A stretch of 64,000 nt of DNA from Heloderma charlesbogerti (GCA_026122225.1 JANEZZ010001909.1:620001-684000); one strand, 5' to 3'; positions 12,117 through 23,930 are shown, counted from the stretch's first letter. Numbers and translations are program-made. The notes: generated by a model not told the origin, from the letters alone.

Positions 12117-12766
12117 GAGGTCCTCAATCTTTTTGAGTCTGTGAGCACTTTTGGAATTTTGAGAGTGTGTTGTGGGCGCTCTGACAAAATGGCTGCCATG
12201 GGGGATTTTGGCCAATCATAAAATGGCTGCCATGGTGGTTACTGTCAGTCACAAAACACTCATTTCCTGGAAGGCAAACCAGTGAGGCTAAAATAAAAGT
12301 AACTTGCCCAAAAACGGAAGTCCAAGGAAGAAGTGGAGTCTGAGCTCCAAAACCACTAACTCTTTTACACCCAAATAAAGATGGTCCTGGAGGGCAGCGT
12401 TTCACATTGCACCATGCCAGCCCCACAATTAATTTGTTGTTGTCTAATTAAACAAAATCTTAACAAATAAAATTTCCCGCCACGCATTCTAAATGTGGTT
12501 ATTCAGGCAGGCATTTGGGGTGGGTTAGGGTATTTTGTAAAAATAAGATGTTTTAATGTACATTTTTTATTGTTTTAAAACTGTTTGCATTGATGTACAT
12601 CGCCCAGAGTGGCCAGGTGACAGGCCAGGTGGGCGATTAAGAAAAATAAATAAATAAATAAATAAATAAATAAATATCCAGAGGGATGGGGAACCTTGTG
12701 GGCGCCAACTGAGATGTCTGTGGGCACATGGGTGCCTATAAGCATGATGTTGGAGACTCCAGAGGT
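12117..12766. mobile_element. hAT-like element split by an L2-type LINE insertion
   Basis: The left part (12117-12430) begins CAGAGGTCCTCAATC and the right part (12681-12766) ends GTTGGAGACTCC. The outer flanks share GGTATAG. The middle (12505-12680) is a LINE 3' end with an (AAAT)n tail. Confidence 0.55.
12505..12680 (+). mobile_element. L2-type LINE 3' end with (AAAT)n tail
   Basis: 'Catcgcccagagtggcc ... gggcgattaagaaaaataaataaata' is the usual L2 3' end and tail pattern. Confidence 0.65.
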
Positions 12767-12829
12767 ATAGGATTATAGCCTTTGGGTTCCACTGTATTGA
12801 GGGATGAAGATTAAGAGGGATTTAGGCCT

Positions 12830-12930
12830 CACTTGAGCACGCTCCGGGAGACAGCGCAGGACAGGAAGGCCTGGCGTGCTATGGTCCATGGGGTTACGAA
12901 GAGTCGGACACGACTGAACAACAACAACAA
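12830..12930 (+). mobile_element. RTE/BovB LINE 3' end
   Basis: Matches the BovB 3' end: CGTGCTATGGTCCATGGGG, then AGTCGGACACGACTGAACAA and (CAA)n. Confidence 0.8.
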
Positions 12931-14419
12931 GGCCTCATCCTAGCTAATGACAGTATCAGCACTCAGCAGCTTCTCTTGAGGCAAACCAGGATGCAGGCTT
13001 CTAGCTCACAAAGAATGCTTCGTCATGCAGAACTGAGAGGCAGAGCGGGCTATGAAAGGTTCTCTTCCTTTCCATTGTGTTGGTTGGTTTGCACACAGAG
13101 AGTGCCCACATCACAGCTTTCCAAGGTGGCACAGGGAAGGAAGCTGTTTTTTTGGACCTGACACCCATTTCACAGGGGTGGGGTGGCGAGGAACTGAAAG
13201 GGGGGCGGGAGCAGGCAGTGCCTTGATGTCAGACTTCCAAATGAAAGGGACCCTGCTGCTGAGACTGTACTGCGTTCATACCATTACCTACACAGGGGAA
13301 GCGCAGGTCCATGGACCCTTCCCTCAGCTCCACTCTCCCACACTACCCCCTTCCGTCTCAGCCTCCCCCTTCATAGATCTGCCCGCCCAGCCCCAAAGGC
13401 AAGCGCACCCTTCCAGTCCAGAAAAGCAGCCGGCTTTTCAGAGAAACCCATCTGGGCTTGGGTACCTTCACTCCCCCCCCCCCGCGGAAGAGATGGTTTG
13501 GTCCCAGCCTTAAGTGGCTTGCAGCATCCTCCTCAAGGTACCGCTCCATTGAATTAAGCCCCATCCCTGGGAGAGGTGAGGAGAGCAATTGCGGGGGACC
13601 CCAGCCTGGGCACACCGACGTGGTGGTAGAGGGAAAGGATCAAGATTAAGCAGGCAGGTGCTGTCAGAAAACACCCCTCCCGACCTCTGCCACCCACTGC
13701 CAGCTGGGGAGGGGTCTCTCCCCTCTAGCCAGATCATCTGAGCATTTTCTTCCCCCATCTCTTCACTTCTAGCAGGAAACCTCAGCCAAGGTCTGTATAT
13801 AGGGAAAACTGCTGTGTGTGTGTTATGAACCGGTGGAATGGTCTGGATATATGGCCAATGGAGGTTTTCTCCCACCTCCCCCCGCCCCCCAAGATGCCAA
13901 GGGCAGACAAGATGCGCAGGGTGGGGTCGTTCTCCATGGCTGTGTGTTTCTGTCGGAGGCTGGGTGAGGGGAATTCTAGATTGCTTGGCTTGTTTGGGGG
14001 TGTGGAGAAACAGATGGAAGTTGGAAAGGGCTTTTGAGCAAGGATTCTTTTCCCCCTTCCCACCACCCATCACCAGCTATTCCAGGGGTGTGGTGGGGTG
14101 GGGGTAACAGAAATGTGTGCTTCTATGAGACCATGGATGTGCATCAATTCTGGCTTCTGATGCCTTTGAAACAGCGATTGTTTCTGCTTTATCATGTCTC
14201 CTCCTTGTTCAATAGAGTTGTCTATTCTCCCCCCCCCCCGCCGCCTTTTGGTATCTGATAGGGAAAGAAAGGGAATGTGGCATGCAAGAAGGAGATGTGT
14301 GGGCGAGGGTGGAGCAGGCAGAATTCAGTAGTGGTTGGTTAGAGCTCCAAGGGTGGGTACGTGTTCTGTGGAGGGTAGGCTTTAAAGCGTGGTGTGTGTG
14401 AGGAACTTCATTGTCTAGA

Positions 14420-14534
14420 CCAGGTTTCCCCAACCTGATGCCCTTCGGATAAGTTGGACTGCAACTCCCATCACCCATGGGGATAATGGGAGTTGTAGAC
14501 CAGCACACCTGGAGGGCAGCTTGGAGGAAGTCTG
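14420..14534. repeat. hAT-like fold-back MITE
   Basis: Flanked by GTCTAGA direct repeats (14413-14419 and 14535-14541). Confidence 0.75.
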
Positions 14535-14591
14535 GTCTAGAAAGAAAAAAACAAGTGAGGAAAGTGACCCTTCATAGCACACAGCATGAAG

Positions 14592-14703
14592 GGCGAAATC
14601 CTATGCATGTTTAGACAGAAAAATGTCCTGCATTCCCCAACCAGCCAGTGCTGGTTGTTGTATGCCTTTCTTTTTCTATCTGAACATGTGTCCTAAGTCA
14701 TTG
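14592..14703. repeat. PIF/Harbinger-like MITE
   Basis: Left arm GAAATCCTATGCATGTTTAG; the right arm is a diverged complement. Confidence 0.55.
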
Positions 14704-14834
14704 TAGGAATAACAATACCCTTTCATGCCTATGGTTGGTTTATTGACTAAAGCCCTAAAGGAGACATTTTAAATTGGATTCATTTGGCTGCTTTGGGTGT
14801 TCCCTTGGATGGGATGGTTTATGGGGAAGAGGGA

Positions 14835-14859
14835 CAGAGAGAGAGAGAGAGAGAGAGAG
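14835..14859. repeat. (GA)n microsatellite
   Basis: GA dinucleotide run of about 25 bases. Confidence 0.9.
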
Positions 14860-15499
14860 TTGGTTTTTTTGCTCTGTTAGCTTTACAAACCTCTTTGCTG
14901 CTAGCAGGAAATTTCCTTGTGTTCATTTCCATCCTAACAACCCCCTTGCAAGGTAGTACGTGATCACCCGTTCGCCATTTTGCAGACTGTGGAAACTTTT
15001 TAGAAAGCAGCAGGTGAATACTTCTAAAATGAGAGAACTGGCAGGGTTTCAGCACGTGGGTAAAACCAGTCCCCAAGGCCTTTCTCCTGTCTGTAGTGAG
15101 GAAAAAAACATACACTCTTGCATATGACCAGAGACACCCTGGCCTTTGCTTAGGACTTCAACATGTCTCCAGGCCATCTATCAGGTTCATGGGTTAGGTC
15201 CTGTCTTAAATTAAGTCCCATGAGGAATGTGTGCCCGCCATTTGCCTGCAGTAAGGTTAGGACCAAGCTGGGTTTTTGGCTAAGGTCCAGTTTACACAGA
15301 GCACCAGCACCTTCAGGGTGAACTGGGGCCTATACATATAGCTAGTCCTCAAATAATGGGCCCATATGTAACTAGTCTTCCTTTGTAATGGGCCCCCTTA
15401 CCTAATGTTTTAGAAGGCCCTGGGTGGGGGGACTGACCATCTTCCTCTATTCAAGGCCTCTCCTCCTCTCCCCGGTCCTGGATCCCTCCACCAGTGCTG

Positions 15500-15605
15500 G
15501 CCCCGGGTTTGGCGGACCTTTGAGGAAGACACCATCCATGGGCCCCCTCCCTCGCTGAGTCTACCTGCTCACCACCATTGTCACCAGCTGCTCTTGCTTC
15601 TCCTC
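15500..15605 (+). repeat. Unclassified ~340-bp repeat, truncated copy
   Basis: Holds only the first third of the unit, ending in a (CTC)n run. Confidence 0.5.
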
Positions 15606-15828
15606 CTCCTCCTCCTCTCTCTATTTTTCCTACAACTGATGATCAACACCTCAAAACAGACCACGTTTTGCAGCATGTCGAAGTAGCAGGCCTGCATGCT
15701 GCAAGTTGACGCTAAGGGTGCATCCGTCAGAAGTCTGACTTCTAGGGGCCTTGGCGGAGGGTGCTGGACCCTGGTGAAAGACAGCTCTAGAAAGTCATCC
15801 TAACAGCGATTTAACAAGGTATCCCTCA

Positions 15829-16195
15829 ATCCAGAGCCAGAGCTTTGTTTTGGGGAGCCCGGAGCAAGGCATTCCCAGTGGGCCCCCTCCCGCACTGAGT
15901 CTGCCTTTTCACCACCATTCTCACCAGCTGCTCTTGCTTCTCATCCTCTTCCTCATCCTCGCTACTGCTTGCTCGGCAGGCAGAGAGCCGGTGGGCCAGT
16001 CAGCGGTGGCATCTGCTGCTCCCTCTTCTCACCACCACCGTCGTCTGGGCCAGAGCGAGAGGCAGGTGAACATGCAGGTTGCAACAGTGAAGAGGAAGAG
16101 CGACTCCAGGGGGCTCTTGTCAGTGGGCCTCTGCTGGGCTGGGGGCCCTCGGCAGGTGCCGACCAGGCCTACCCTTGGCTCCAGTCCCGCTCTGT
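15829..16195 (+). repeat. Unclassified ~340-bp repeat, copy 2
   Basis: Full copy, from 'gagccagagctttg' to 'cttggctccagtcc'. It keeps more CpG than copy 1. Confidence 0.65.
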
Positions 16196-16355
16196 AGGTT
16201 TCCTTCTAGATCTATGCTTGCTTGGGGACGGCAGCCTGGTCTCCAGCTCTGCCTCACTTTGCTTACTCACGCTGCCTATCTGGATTCACTCATGTTCTCC
16301 ATTCAGATTGCAGAATGGGAATAGGGAGAGAGAAAGAGTCTGGCTGGCCCCTTTA

Positions 16356-16467
16356 GGGCACAATCTTATGCATGTTTAGACAGAAAAAAGTCCTACAGCT
16401 CCCAGCATGCCTCGGCCAGCTATGCTTATAGGACTTTTTTCTTCTAAACATGCATAGGATTGTGTGC
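16356..16467. repeat. PIF/Harbinger-like MITE with TTA target duplication
   Basis: Near-perfect hyphenated palindrome with GGGCACAATC at the left end and its decayed complement at the right. TTA flanks both sides (16353-16355 and 16468-16470). Confidence 0.8.
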
Positions 16468-16495
16468 TTAGTTACTTTTTAAAGAAGGCTACTGG

Positions 16496-16496
<1 letters not shown>

Positions 16497-16529
<33 letters not shown>

Positions 16530-16531
16530 TG
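16497..16531. repeat. (GT)n(GA)n microsatellite
   Basis: A GT run passes directly into a GA run. Confidence 0.9.
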
Positions 16532-16881
16532 AGCGAGAGCAATGATTTGGGAAGACTAAAACTGCTAAGATTTTGATGCCATTCCAGTGCTACATGAAGA
16601 CATTTTTATTTACTCAGGCTTTTAGCAGGCAATATCTGTTCACTGCCTGCTGATTTTTTTTTAAATCTGCGGTGCCGAATTTTTTATACCACTGTTCTGT
16701 TGCTTTTGTGCAATGTTGTATTTTTTTTCTGGTATTTGATCATCCGTTATTGTAGGCGAACCTGATAATTTTCAAGGAAGTGTAGGCTAAAAACTTTCTT
16801 TAAAAATTGATTGAAAATGAATGGTTGGCCAGCTCACAGATCTGGTGGAGCTTTGTCCCTCATTACAGATACAGGAGGGAG

Positions 16882-17026
16882 CCAGTGGAGGCTGGTGGCT
16901 CTGATGTCAGTGGGGTGGTTTATCTGCTCCAGGTTCCAGTCAGAACTCTAAAGAGTTTAGAGTTCTGACTGAAACCCAGAGTGGATACACTGCCCCACTG
17001 ACATTGGAGCCACCAGCCTCCACTGG
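16882..17026. repeat. 145-bp hyphenated palindrome (MITE-like)
   Basis: Arms begin CCAGTGGAGGCTGGTGGCTC and end with the complement. They meet at AACTCTAAAGAGTTTAGAGTT. The family is unnamed here and unlike the other fold-backs. Confidence 0.75.
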
Positions 17027-17094
17027 AGGAAGCCATATAGTTAGGATACATAAGAATTGAAGAACTTTAATGGATTGGACCAAAGATCTCTTTA

Positions 17095-17390
17095 GGGCAG
17101 GGTGCATAACCTCAGGCACGGGGATCCAAATTCTCCCCTCCGGTGTCCACCCAGAAAGACATTTGGTGGTTTCCTGGCTTTTGTGCACCCCCGCCCCCAG
17201 TTCTAAAAGGTTGAAATGCCTCTCTAACATTTAGTTACTGGCTATAAGAGCTTTAAACTAAAATATGCTGCCATTTTGGCCTCATCCCTTTTGCTTTCAG
17301 CGCCACCCACCACTGGAACGTGGCCCCCAAGGACCTCTGCGAAATAGAATCTGGCCACTGGGCTGACAGAGGTTCTGCAGCCCTGCTTTA
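17095..17390 (-). repeat. Unclassified ~320-bp repeat, copy 2
   Basis: Same block order and orientation as copy 1 at 240-575. Confidence 0.5.
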
Positions 17391-17850
17391 TATACAGAGC
17401 CTTACTTGTGGGACCACAGTACCCGAAGGAGCGCCTCTACTGGCATGAACCGACCCATACACTATGTTTAGCATCTAAGGCATGCCTCCTCCGAGTTAGG
17501 CTCAGAGGGTGGCAGCAAGGGAGCCTTCTCAGTGGTGGCCCCCAATTATGGAATGATCTCCCTGATAAGGCCTGCCTGGTGCCACCATTATTACCTTTTT
17601 GGCACCAGACTAAAACTGTCCTCTTCTCTCAGGCATTTGGCAGCATATAATGAGTTTTTAATCAGGACCTGGTTTGTCTTTGGTTGATTGTTTAAAAATT
17701 GTTTTTAGATATACGTTGTCTGCGTGCTGTCTATTTATATGATTTTGCACTTTGTACAAAGTATTTTTAATGGTTTTGATTTTGTGAACCACCCAGAGAG
17801 CTTCGGCTATGGGGCAGTATAGACATATAATAAATGAAAAAATTAATGCT
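17391..17850 (+). mobile_element. L2-type LINE 3' region
   Basis: 'Gggagccttctcagtggtggc' and 'accacccagagagcttcggctatggggcagtat' are L2 3' landmarks, followed by an AATAAAT-like tail. No intact ORF. Confidence 0.65.
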
Positions 17851-18153
17851 TTATGCCAGTATCCTACTTTTGTCAGCCAGACGGTTCCAGGAAACACCAA
17901 GCAAGGGACGAAGTTAATAAACAGCCCTCTGCTGTTGTTAGACCCCGGTGACTGGTATTCAGAGGTAGAATGCCCCTGAAAGTGGAGGTTCCATTGAGCT
18001 GTGATGGTTAATTTCGGTCGATAGACTTTTCCTCTGGCACAAATTTGACCGATCCTTTTGAAGGGGAGGGGGGTGCCATCTGAAGGGGGAGAGCAAGTGT
18101 TCTGTTATTTAAAAAAAATATTTTTTGCTTGTGACTTCCCTTGCAGAATCCTC

Positions 18154-20993
18154 ATGAAGGGTGAGACCCCCGTGAACAGCACCATGAGCATCGGGCAGGC
18201 CCGCAAGATGGTGGAGCAGCTGAAGATCGAGGCCAGCATGTGCCGGATAAAGGTAGGAGTGGCGGGAAAAAATGGAGCAAGACAGGACAGTAGTGACTCT
18301 AAGCAGGGTGGGGATTCTGGAAATTCAACACACATGGGAGGGTGCCAGGTTGGGGGAAGACTGCTCCAAGGTTGTTTATTGAGAAGTAAACCCTGCTGAG
18401 TCAGGGCCGGCCCTACCATTAGTCAGGGTGAGGCAGTCTCCTCAAACAGCAGATGCTGGGGGGTGGCAGCAAGGTGTTGGAGAGCTGTGTACATCACGGC
18501 CTGCCCTATGCTAAGTTAGCCTGCTGCCTTCAGGGTCAGTGGAGGATGTTGTTCCATCACCAGTGTTGAAGAAATAATCTAGTCAGCTTTTGCACATGAA
18601 ATGGGAGAGGGCGCCATCTTGTTCTTCTCCTCAGGCAGCAAAATATCTTGGGCCAGCCCTGGGCTGAGTTCAGTGGTATTTAGTCCTAAGTTGGCGTAGA
18701 ATGCAGATCGTGATCTGCTGGTGGACTGCTTAGCTTCCCTACCCTTTGCTGGAATCCTTTCAAAGAATGCCAGATCGAGTTGGCTCTTGATCTGGTTCAG
18801 CAAGGAAAATCCTGTTTTTAAGCAAGAACTGCATAATGAGGATCACTTCTGCCTTAAAGAGAGCCTGTGTTCACAGACTCTTGCTTTGTAAATTTATAAA
18901 CATATCATTAAACCGTTTATCTAGTCCTTACATAATTTAAAAAGTAGACCAGGCCTGGGCGCAGTTAGCCCACTGCTGAGGTAAAAGCATGTAAGCACAC
19001 CAAATTTAAACCACTTTCAAGTTTAAGTGTCCTGGCTGAGTGTAGCTGTGTAAGGAGTCAAGGCTCTTTAACAAACCATTCTCAACAGCCTCACCAAGTA
19101 CAAAGGGAATGGCCTTTCCCCTATGTCAACATTTAGAGCCGGGGTGGGCACCCTGCAGCCCTCGGCCTAATTTCAAAAGCCCTCTACAAGCAATCAGTTT
19201 CAGATCTCTGGCAAGAGTAATCTGTCCCTCCTACAGCAGCTCACAGCGAGAGAGTGAAAGACAGCAAGAGAGAATGGTGAGGGAAAACGGTTTGGCAGAG
19301 AAAGAAGAGGGTGGCAGAGAAAGAAGAGGTTGGCGGAAGGAGGGAAGGGGTCACAGAAAGAGAGGGAAAGGTTGGCAGAAAGAGAGAAAAGGGGGTGGAA
19401 GAGGGTGGCAGAAAAAGTGAGAGAGAAAATGGGCTGGCAGAGGGAAAGAAAAAAGGGAGTGGCAGAGAGAAAAGGGGATGGAAGTGAGAAAAAGGAGGTG
19501 GCAGAAAGAAAAAGCGGTGTCTCTGCCCGCTGTTGGGCTCAGTCCTGCCCACTGCTGGCACGCAGCCCATGACAGATCACCCCCTCAGGCAGGGATGGGA
19601 AATGTGTGGCCCTCCAGATGTTGTTGGGCTGTAACTCCCATTATCCCTCACCATCCGCTAGCTGGCTAGGGCTGATGGGAGTTGCAGTCCAAGACCATCT
19701 GGAGGGCCACATGTTTCCCATCACTGCTCTAGGGAATGTGGAATCCACTTCACATGTCACACACGGGATTGTAGATGCACCCCATGTGCAAAGACCAGGC
19801 TGTTGCTGCCTAGTTGTTGAGGAGAGTGCCCCCACCCCGAGGAACCGCATTTGTCCCCTCCCCTCAGAAACTGCGATATTGCGTTGCTGGGACTGTGGTA
19901 AAGGGGGCTTTCTGGTAGGGATGTATGGATGTTGTTAACTCTGTTCTGTTTGGGTATTGTGGATTGTCAGGTTCCATCGTCTGCTCACTGATGGAATCTG
20001 GTTTTTTGAATGAGAATTTCATCCATTTGCAAATGCGCATTAGCATAATTGTACATTATTGTACACACGCTAATGTGGATTTGCAAACAAACAAAATGGC
20101 ACAACCTTTCCCCCCAAAGTTAAAAAAGCAGTCTGCAATCCGAAGGATCTGCGCGACTCGGAAGAAGCCGGTTTACTGCAGAATCCACAGGTCAAATTCA
20201 CAGAAATCCAAACCTGTTGCAGGTGGCCAACAAGTTGCAGCCATGCGCCCCCATGGTGAGAGCGAATATTGACCACACTAGACCAAGACCTCAGGGTCAG
20301 AGCCCCAGCTCTGTATGCAGGAACGGGGGGTGGGCCAGGGGAAGGAGTGTGGCTATTTGGGGGACCCCGGAGGGTTGGATTGGGAGGCCAGGCAGGCCAG
20401 ATGTGGCCCAGCACCCTGAGGTCCTCTCCCCCTGCTACATAATGGTGGGAGCATACAAGGCGGGGAGAGATGTGTAAAGCCAGGTTCCACTGGTGGTGAC
20501 TCACATGGGCTTCAACAGACCATTCGACAGGCCTAACAGGGTGTTGTATGACAAGCGGAGGGAGTACAAGAGACCAGCAAGGCTCTTTGGATTTGGGCAG
20601 GGTCCGGCGAAGCTGCCAGAACAGCTCAGCCTCTGTTGGCTTCGCTGTTGCCATTGCTCGTCCTGAATCTAGCCAAGGAAACCTGATCGGAATTTCGTCA
20701 AATGGCGGGGCTTTCACTGAGGTGTTTTTGGGGTGGGGATAAATGGCTGATCAAGTGAACCCCTTCTCTCCCTTGTGAAAACTGGAACAGTGAGGGGATG
20801 GGTCTCTTCCTTAGGCGGCCCATTTTCCAGACTTCTCAGCCTCTCCCCACTCCTTCACCTGCAGGTCTCCAAGGCTGCCGCCGACCTGATGACGTACTGT
20901 GACGCCCATGCCTGCGAGGACCCTCTCATCACCCCTGTGCCCACCTCCGAAAACCCCTTCCGAGAGAAGAAGTTCTTCTGTGCCCTGCTCTGA
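18154..20993 (+). CDS. GNG3: G protein subunit gamma-3, complete
   Basis: This is a gamma subunit of heterotrimeric G proteins, which pairs with beta subunits at the plasma membrane and is mainly neuronal in mammals. Two coding exons, 18154-18252 and 20865-20993, join in phase 0 and give 75 residues, the usual length. The N-terminal helix (residues about 13-33, [16 protein letters not shown]) is followed by [20 protein letters not shown] and the NPFREKKFF block. The last four residues, CALL, are a CaaX box; the final Leu predicts geranylgeranylation. The whole protein appears nearly identical to human GNG3; Met29 replaces a Leu I remember there. The first coding exon begins upstream of the ATG at 18147, after a strong pyrimidine-rich acceptor, so a 5' non-coding exon must lie upstream; I could not place it. 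The gene is head-to-head with BSCL2, as in mammals, and tail-to-tail with the ADSS-type gene. Confidence 0.97.
18312..18368. repeat. hAT-like fold-back MITE, right half
   Basis: Only the right arm, ending CAGGTTGGGGGAAGACTG. Confidence 0.55.
19240..19515 (+). repeat. Polypurine minisatellite
   Basis: About 270 bases with very few pyrimidines on the plus strand, built from degenerate units around TGGCAGAGAAAGAAGAGGG. Confidence 0.85.
19588..19732. repeat. Fold-back MITE, 'gtgtggccctccag' subfamily
   Basis: Arms CAGGGATGGGAAATGTGTGG and its complement. Related to the CAGCCTT family but with distinct ends. Confidence 0.75.
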
Positions 20994-21261
20994 ATTCTCC
21001 CCGCCCTCCCCACACTCCCACCCCTTGGAGACAGTGGGCACCAAGCCCGCTTCCCTTTCTTCTCCCTCCCGCTCCCAGGACACCCTCGTCACCAATTAGT
21101 GTGGAACTGGGTTTGCGGAGGAAGCCCAAACTTACCTCTGCAACCAAGTCTTTGCTGCTTTGGGAAGGGTGAGGCACACCTGTCTCCTCCTGCAGATGCC
21201 AGTTCCCCCTCCCCCCAACTGCGACAAGCTCATGGCTCAACTACTCCATGCACTGAACCAG

Positions 21262-21382
21262 CGGTGACCACCTCCACTTGTTTTGGACTTCAATTCCCAG
21301 CATTCCTGACCTCTGGCCTTGCTGGCAGAGGCTTCTGGGAATTGAAGTCCAAAACATCTGGAGAGCTACCTTCTGCCCACCC
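21262..21382. repeat. hAT-like fold-back MITE in the GNG3 3' region
   Basis: Arms TTTTGGACTTCAATTCCCAG and its complement. If transcribed it would form a strong hairpin in the 3' UTR. Confidence 0.75.
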
Positions 21383-21783
21383 CCTGCACTAAACTACTCC
21401 AATTCAACTGAGCACAAGAATCCAATTTTGGCAAGTGATATGGCTTCAAGCACCACAACGCCCTCCAAGACCGCCCCCACCTCCGGTCAGTTTGAGGGAA
21501 AGGGGAGAGAAAAAAAGAGAACAGGGTACTCCCACACCCCAAAACGGGACCTATTATCTAGCACTACTCTATACCCAATTATCCAACTGGGGTGGTTTCG
21601 CTCCCACCTTCCACCACCTGAACAAATTCAGCTCCTCATCCGCGGTGCTGAAGCTGCCCTCTTCTCTCCCCGTACTCTCCAAATTCTACCCAGGGAGGGG
21701 TGCAGGGTTTCCCACACCAGGCCCAGGTGGGTTCACACTGCCCCTGCCAACCTGCCCACACTGTATCAGAGAGCACAGAAAGA

Positions 21784-21789
21784 AATAAA
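21784..21789 (+). terminator. Candidate poly(A) signal of GNG3
   Basis: The first AATAAA downstream of the GNG3 stop, about 790 bases away. The implied 3' UTR would contain the fold-back repeat at 21262-21382. Confidence 0.5.
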
Positions 21790-22249
21790 ACTAACTGGAG
21801 TCACTCAACTGGGTCAATGGTTTTGGGGCTGGGAGGGAGATGTGAGCTGACATCTGCCTCAGAAGGCCTCCTAATGCCACTGGCATTTCCAAATCGTGTC
21901 ATGGCAAACCGCCCCCCCCTCCCTTTTCATAGTGGAGGGAAGGTATGACCCTTTGCTTGCCTTTCAAGGCAAAAGCCAATGGACGGATCTAACAGTTGAA
22001 TTTCACAGACTTGCAAGTTTTGGGTTTTAAGACAAAAAGAGAGATGAAACTCTTGGGGTTTGGTGACAAAAATAGGGGGTGGGGGGCAGTGTGCAAGGCA
22101 TCTTTGCTTCAAAATCTGGATGCCAAGTTTTGGGGGGGAAGAAAGAGAGAAACTTGAAATTGGAATAATCAAAAACTCAGAAGTTTGAAATTTATTTCTT
22201 TTCATTTGCTGCCTTTAGTTTTGAGGCTTCTCTATTTTTTTTTGCCTCT

Positions 22250-22387
22250 AGAACACCCTTCCTCAACCTGGTGCCCTCCAGATGTTTTAGACTACAACTC
22301 CCATCATGCCTGACCATTGGCCATGCTGGCTGGGGTTGATGGGAGTTAAAGTCCCAAACATCAGGAGGGCTCCAGTCTGGGGAAGGC
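22250..22387. repeat. hAT-like fold-back MITE, full
   Basis: CCTTCCTCAACCTGGTGCCC to GTCTGGGGAAGGC. Confidence 0.8.
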
Positions 22388-22633
22388 AATTAAAATGCAG
22401 TTAAAGCTGAATAAATGCAGTTAAAAATTACAATGAGTTCACTCAAGCTGAGGTATACTGGAAAAGTCCCAGTGTTGGCAGCAATTTCAGCGAGAAAGGG
22501 AACTGGGGGAGGAGTTGGGGGCAGGACCCTTTTGTGCACAATACAACAATGGGTACAAAAACACAGTAGGCACAGCCTAGGTATCGTCATTTTCTTCACA
22601 ACCCAACCCATTTTATAAAATAAATCATTGTTC

Positions 22634-22639
22634 TTTATT
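22634..22639 (-). terminator. Possible poly(A) signal of the ADSS-type gene
   Basis: AATAAA on the minus strand about 1.9 kb after the stop. An ATTAAA at 23036-23031 is closer. The choice cannot be made from sequence alone. Confidence 0.25.
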
Positions 22640-23684
22640 GCTATTTCTGTCCACAGTGAAACTTGGCAGATATGGCAATGCCCAGAAAATGAGAAGCCCG
22701 CTGAGTGTGAGGATGACACTGGGACGTTAGGAGCTTTCCTTCAAAAACACCACAATGGCAGGAATACTTCATGAGATGGGTGGGGCAGGGTTGTGCATGT
22801 CTGGGTCTAGAAAGCTTTGGTATCTATTCTGTTGGAGCAATGAATTTCTGCTTCTGCAGGTTTTTTAAAAAAACAAACTCAGGAGTCTAGTCCTGATTAG
22901 GGTTCGAAAACCAAAAAGGAGTCCTGGGAAAAGGGCATTGAACAATTATAGGTAGTACTTCTGCAATCAACAGACACCCCCAACCCACCCCTGGGCCTGC
23001 TTTGGGGGCAGGGGTAGAGGAGGAGAGAGGTTTAATTTGCATAGTTATGTCCAATCACAGGTCAGGATGTTTGTTACATGGGTAATTCTGGCTAATTTCC
23101 CATAAGACAAGGGGAGAGAAAGAGAAGAGAGCAGACAGTACCTGTATTTGGACATCATAATAAACCTGCTTTTCCCCAACTGGGTTTTCCAATCGGGATG
23201 GGAAAAAGGTTGCAATAAATCATGGGTTATCATTGTGGGAATGAGCTGCAGTGAGCTTTTGAGTGCTCCCTCCTCTTCTCTTTCAGTGTTGCTGTGAGGT
23301 CAAAAGCTTTCAACTTTCACTCAGCCACTGTTTGTCATGGTGTCCGAGCCTGACGAACTGTGGTTAATCTGAACTATGATGGCTTGTTTGGAACAAGCCA
23401 ACATCCAACTGTGGGTTATGAAGCTGGCTTGTTCCAAACAAACCACAGTTAAGACTAACCACGGTTTAGGGTCTGGACATAATGCTAAACTGCAGTTAAT
23501 CCAAAATGGATGTGAAAGCTTTCCATCTCACCCTCGTGGCTGCGCAGGAGGAGTAGGAGGGGAGCCCATGAGCCTTTGCTGCAACCTGTTCCAGCCATGG
23601 TAAAGCATAGTTTATCATGATGTCCAAATGCAGCCATTGTCCTCAGGAATGTTGAACCTCTTTGAGGCAAAGGCTGATTACAAT

Positions 23685-23930
23685 TTTGGAGCTCTTGGGG
23701 GCCGCATCCCAGTGCAGGGCTGGGCCGAAGGCAAAAGGGGAAGGTCTAGAAATACCAGTGTATTGGAGCGTAAAGCTTTTACTGCCTGTAACGAAGCCTT
23801 AGGAGAGGCATTTCAACCTTTTAGAATGGGGGAAAACTACACAAAAACTGGGAACCATCACACCATCAAGTCGAAGGAAAGGGGTGTGGCTATCTGGGCA
23901 ACTCTGGAGGGTTGGGCCCTAAGGTTCAAC
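23685..23930 (+). repeat. Unclassified ~320-bp repeat, copy 3
   Basis: Carries GGCATTTCAACCTTTTAGAA and the following blocks in plus orientation. Confidence 0.5.

Larger units (their letters stand above)
7347..18146. other. Gene-free interval between BSCL2 and GNG3
   Basis: Apart from the CpG-rich promoter block at 9.9-10.15 kb I see no exon. 8000-9550 and 12950-14400 are mostly unique sequence, and 10.45-12.8 kb is repeat-rich. ORFs of up to 187 codons at 13.0-14.1 kb lack any recognisable protein pattern. The GNG3 5' non-coding exon must lie in this interval but could not be placed. Confidence 0.6.
18253..20864. other. GNG3 intron between the coding exons
   Basis: No further exon is needed or seen. 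It contains a half and a full fold-back MITE and a polypurine minisatellite. 20070-20717 is open for 215 codons on the minus strand, but its composition and lack of recognisable motifs suggest chance. Confidence 0.75.

Noticed and set aside
13510..14073. 187-codon minus-strand ORF and overlapping plus-strand ORFs at 13.0-14.1 kb
   Set aside because: No recognisable domain, proline/histidine-rich composition typical of chance ORFs in GC-rich sequence, and open frames on both strands.
20070..20717. 215-codon minus-strand ORF in the GNG3 intron
   Set aside because: No protein family pattern and no splice or promoter context. Part of it overlaps a fold-back-like AT-rich block.
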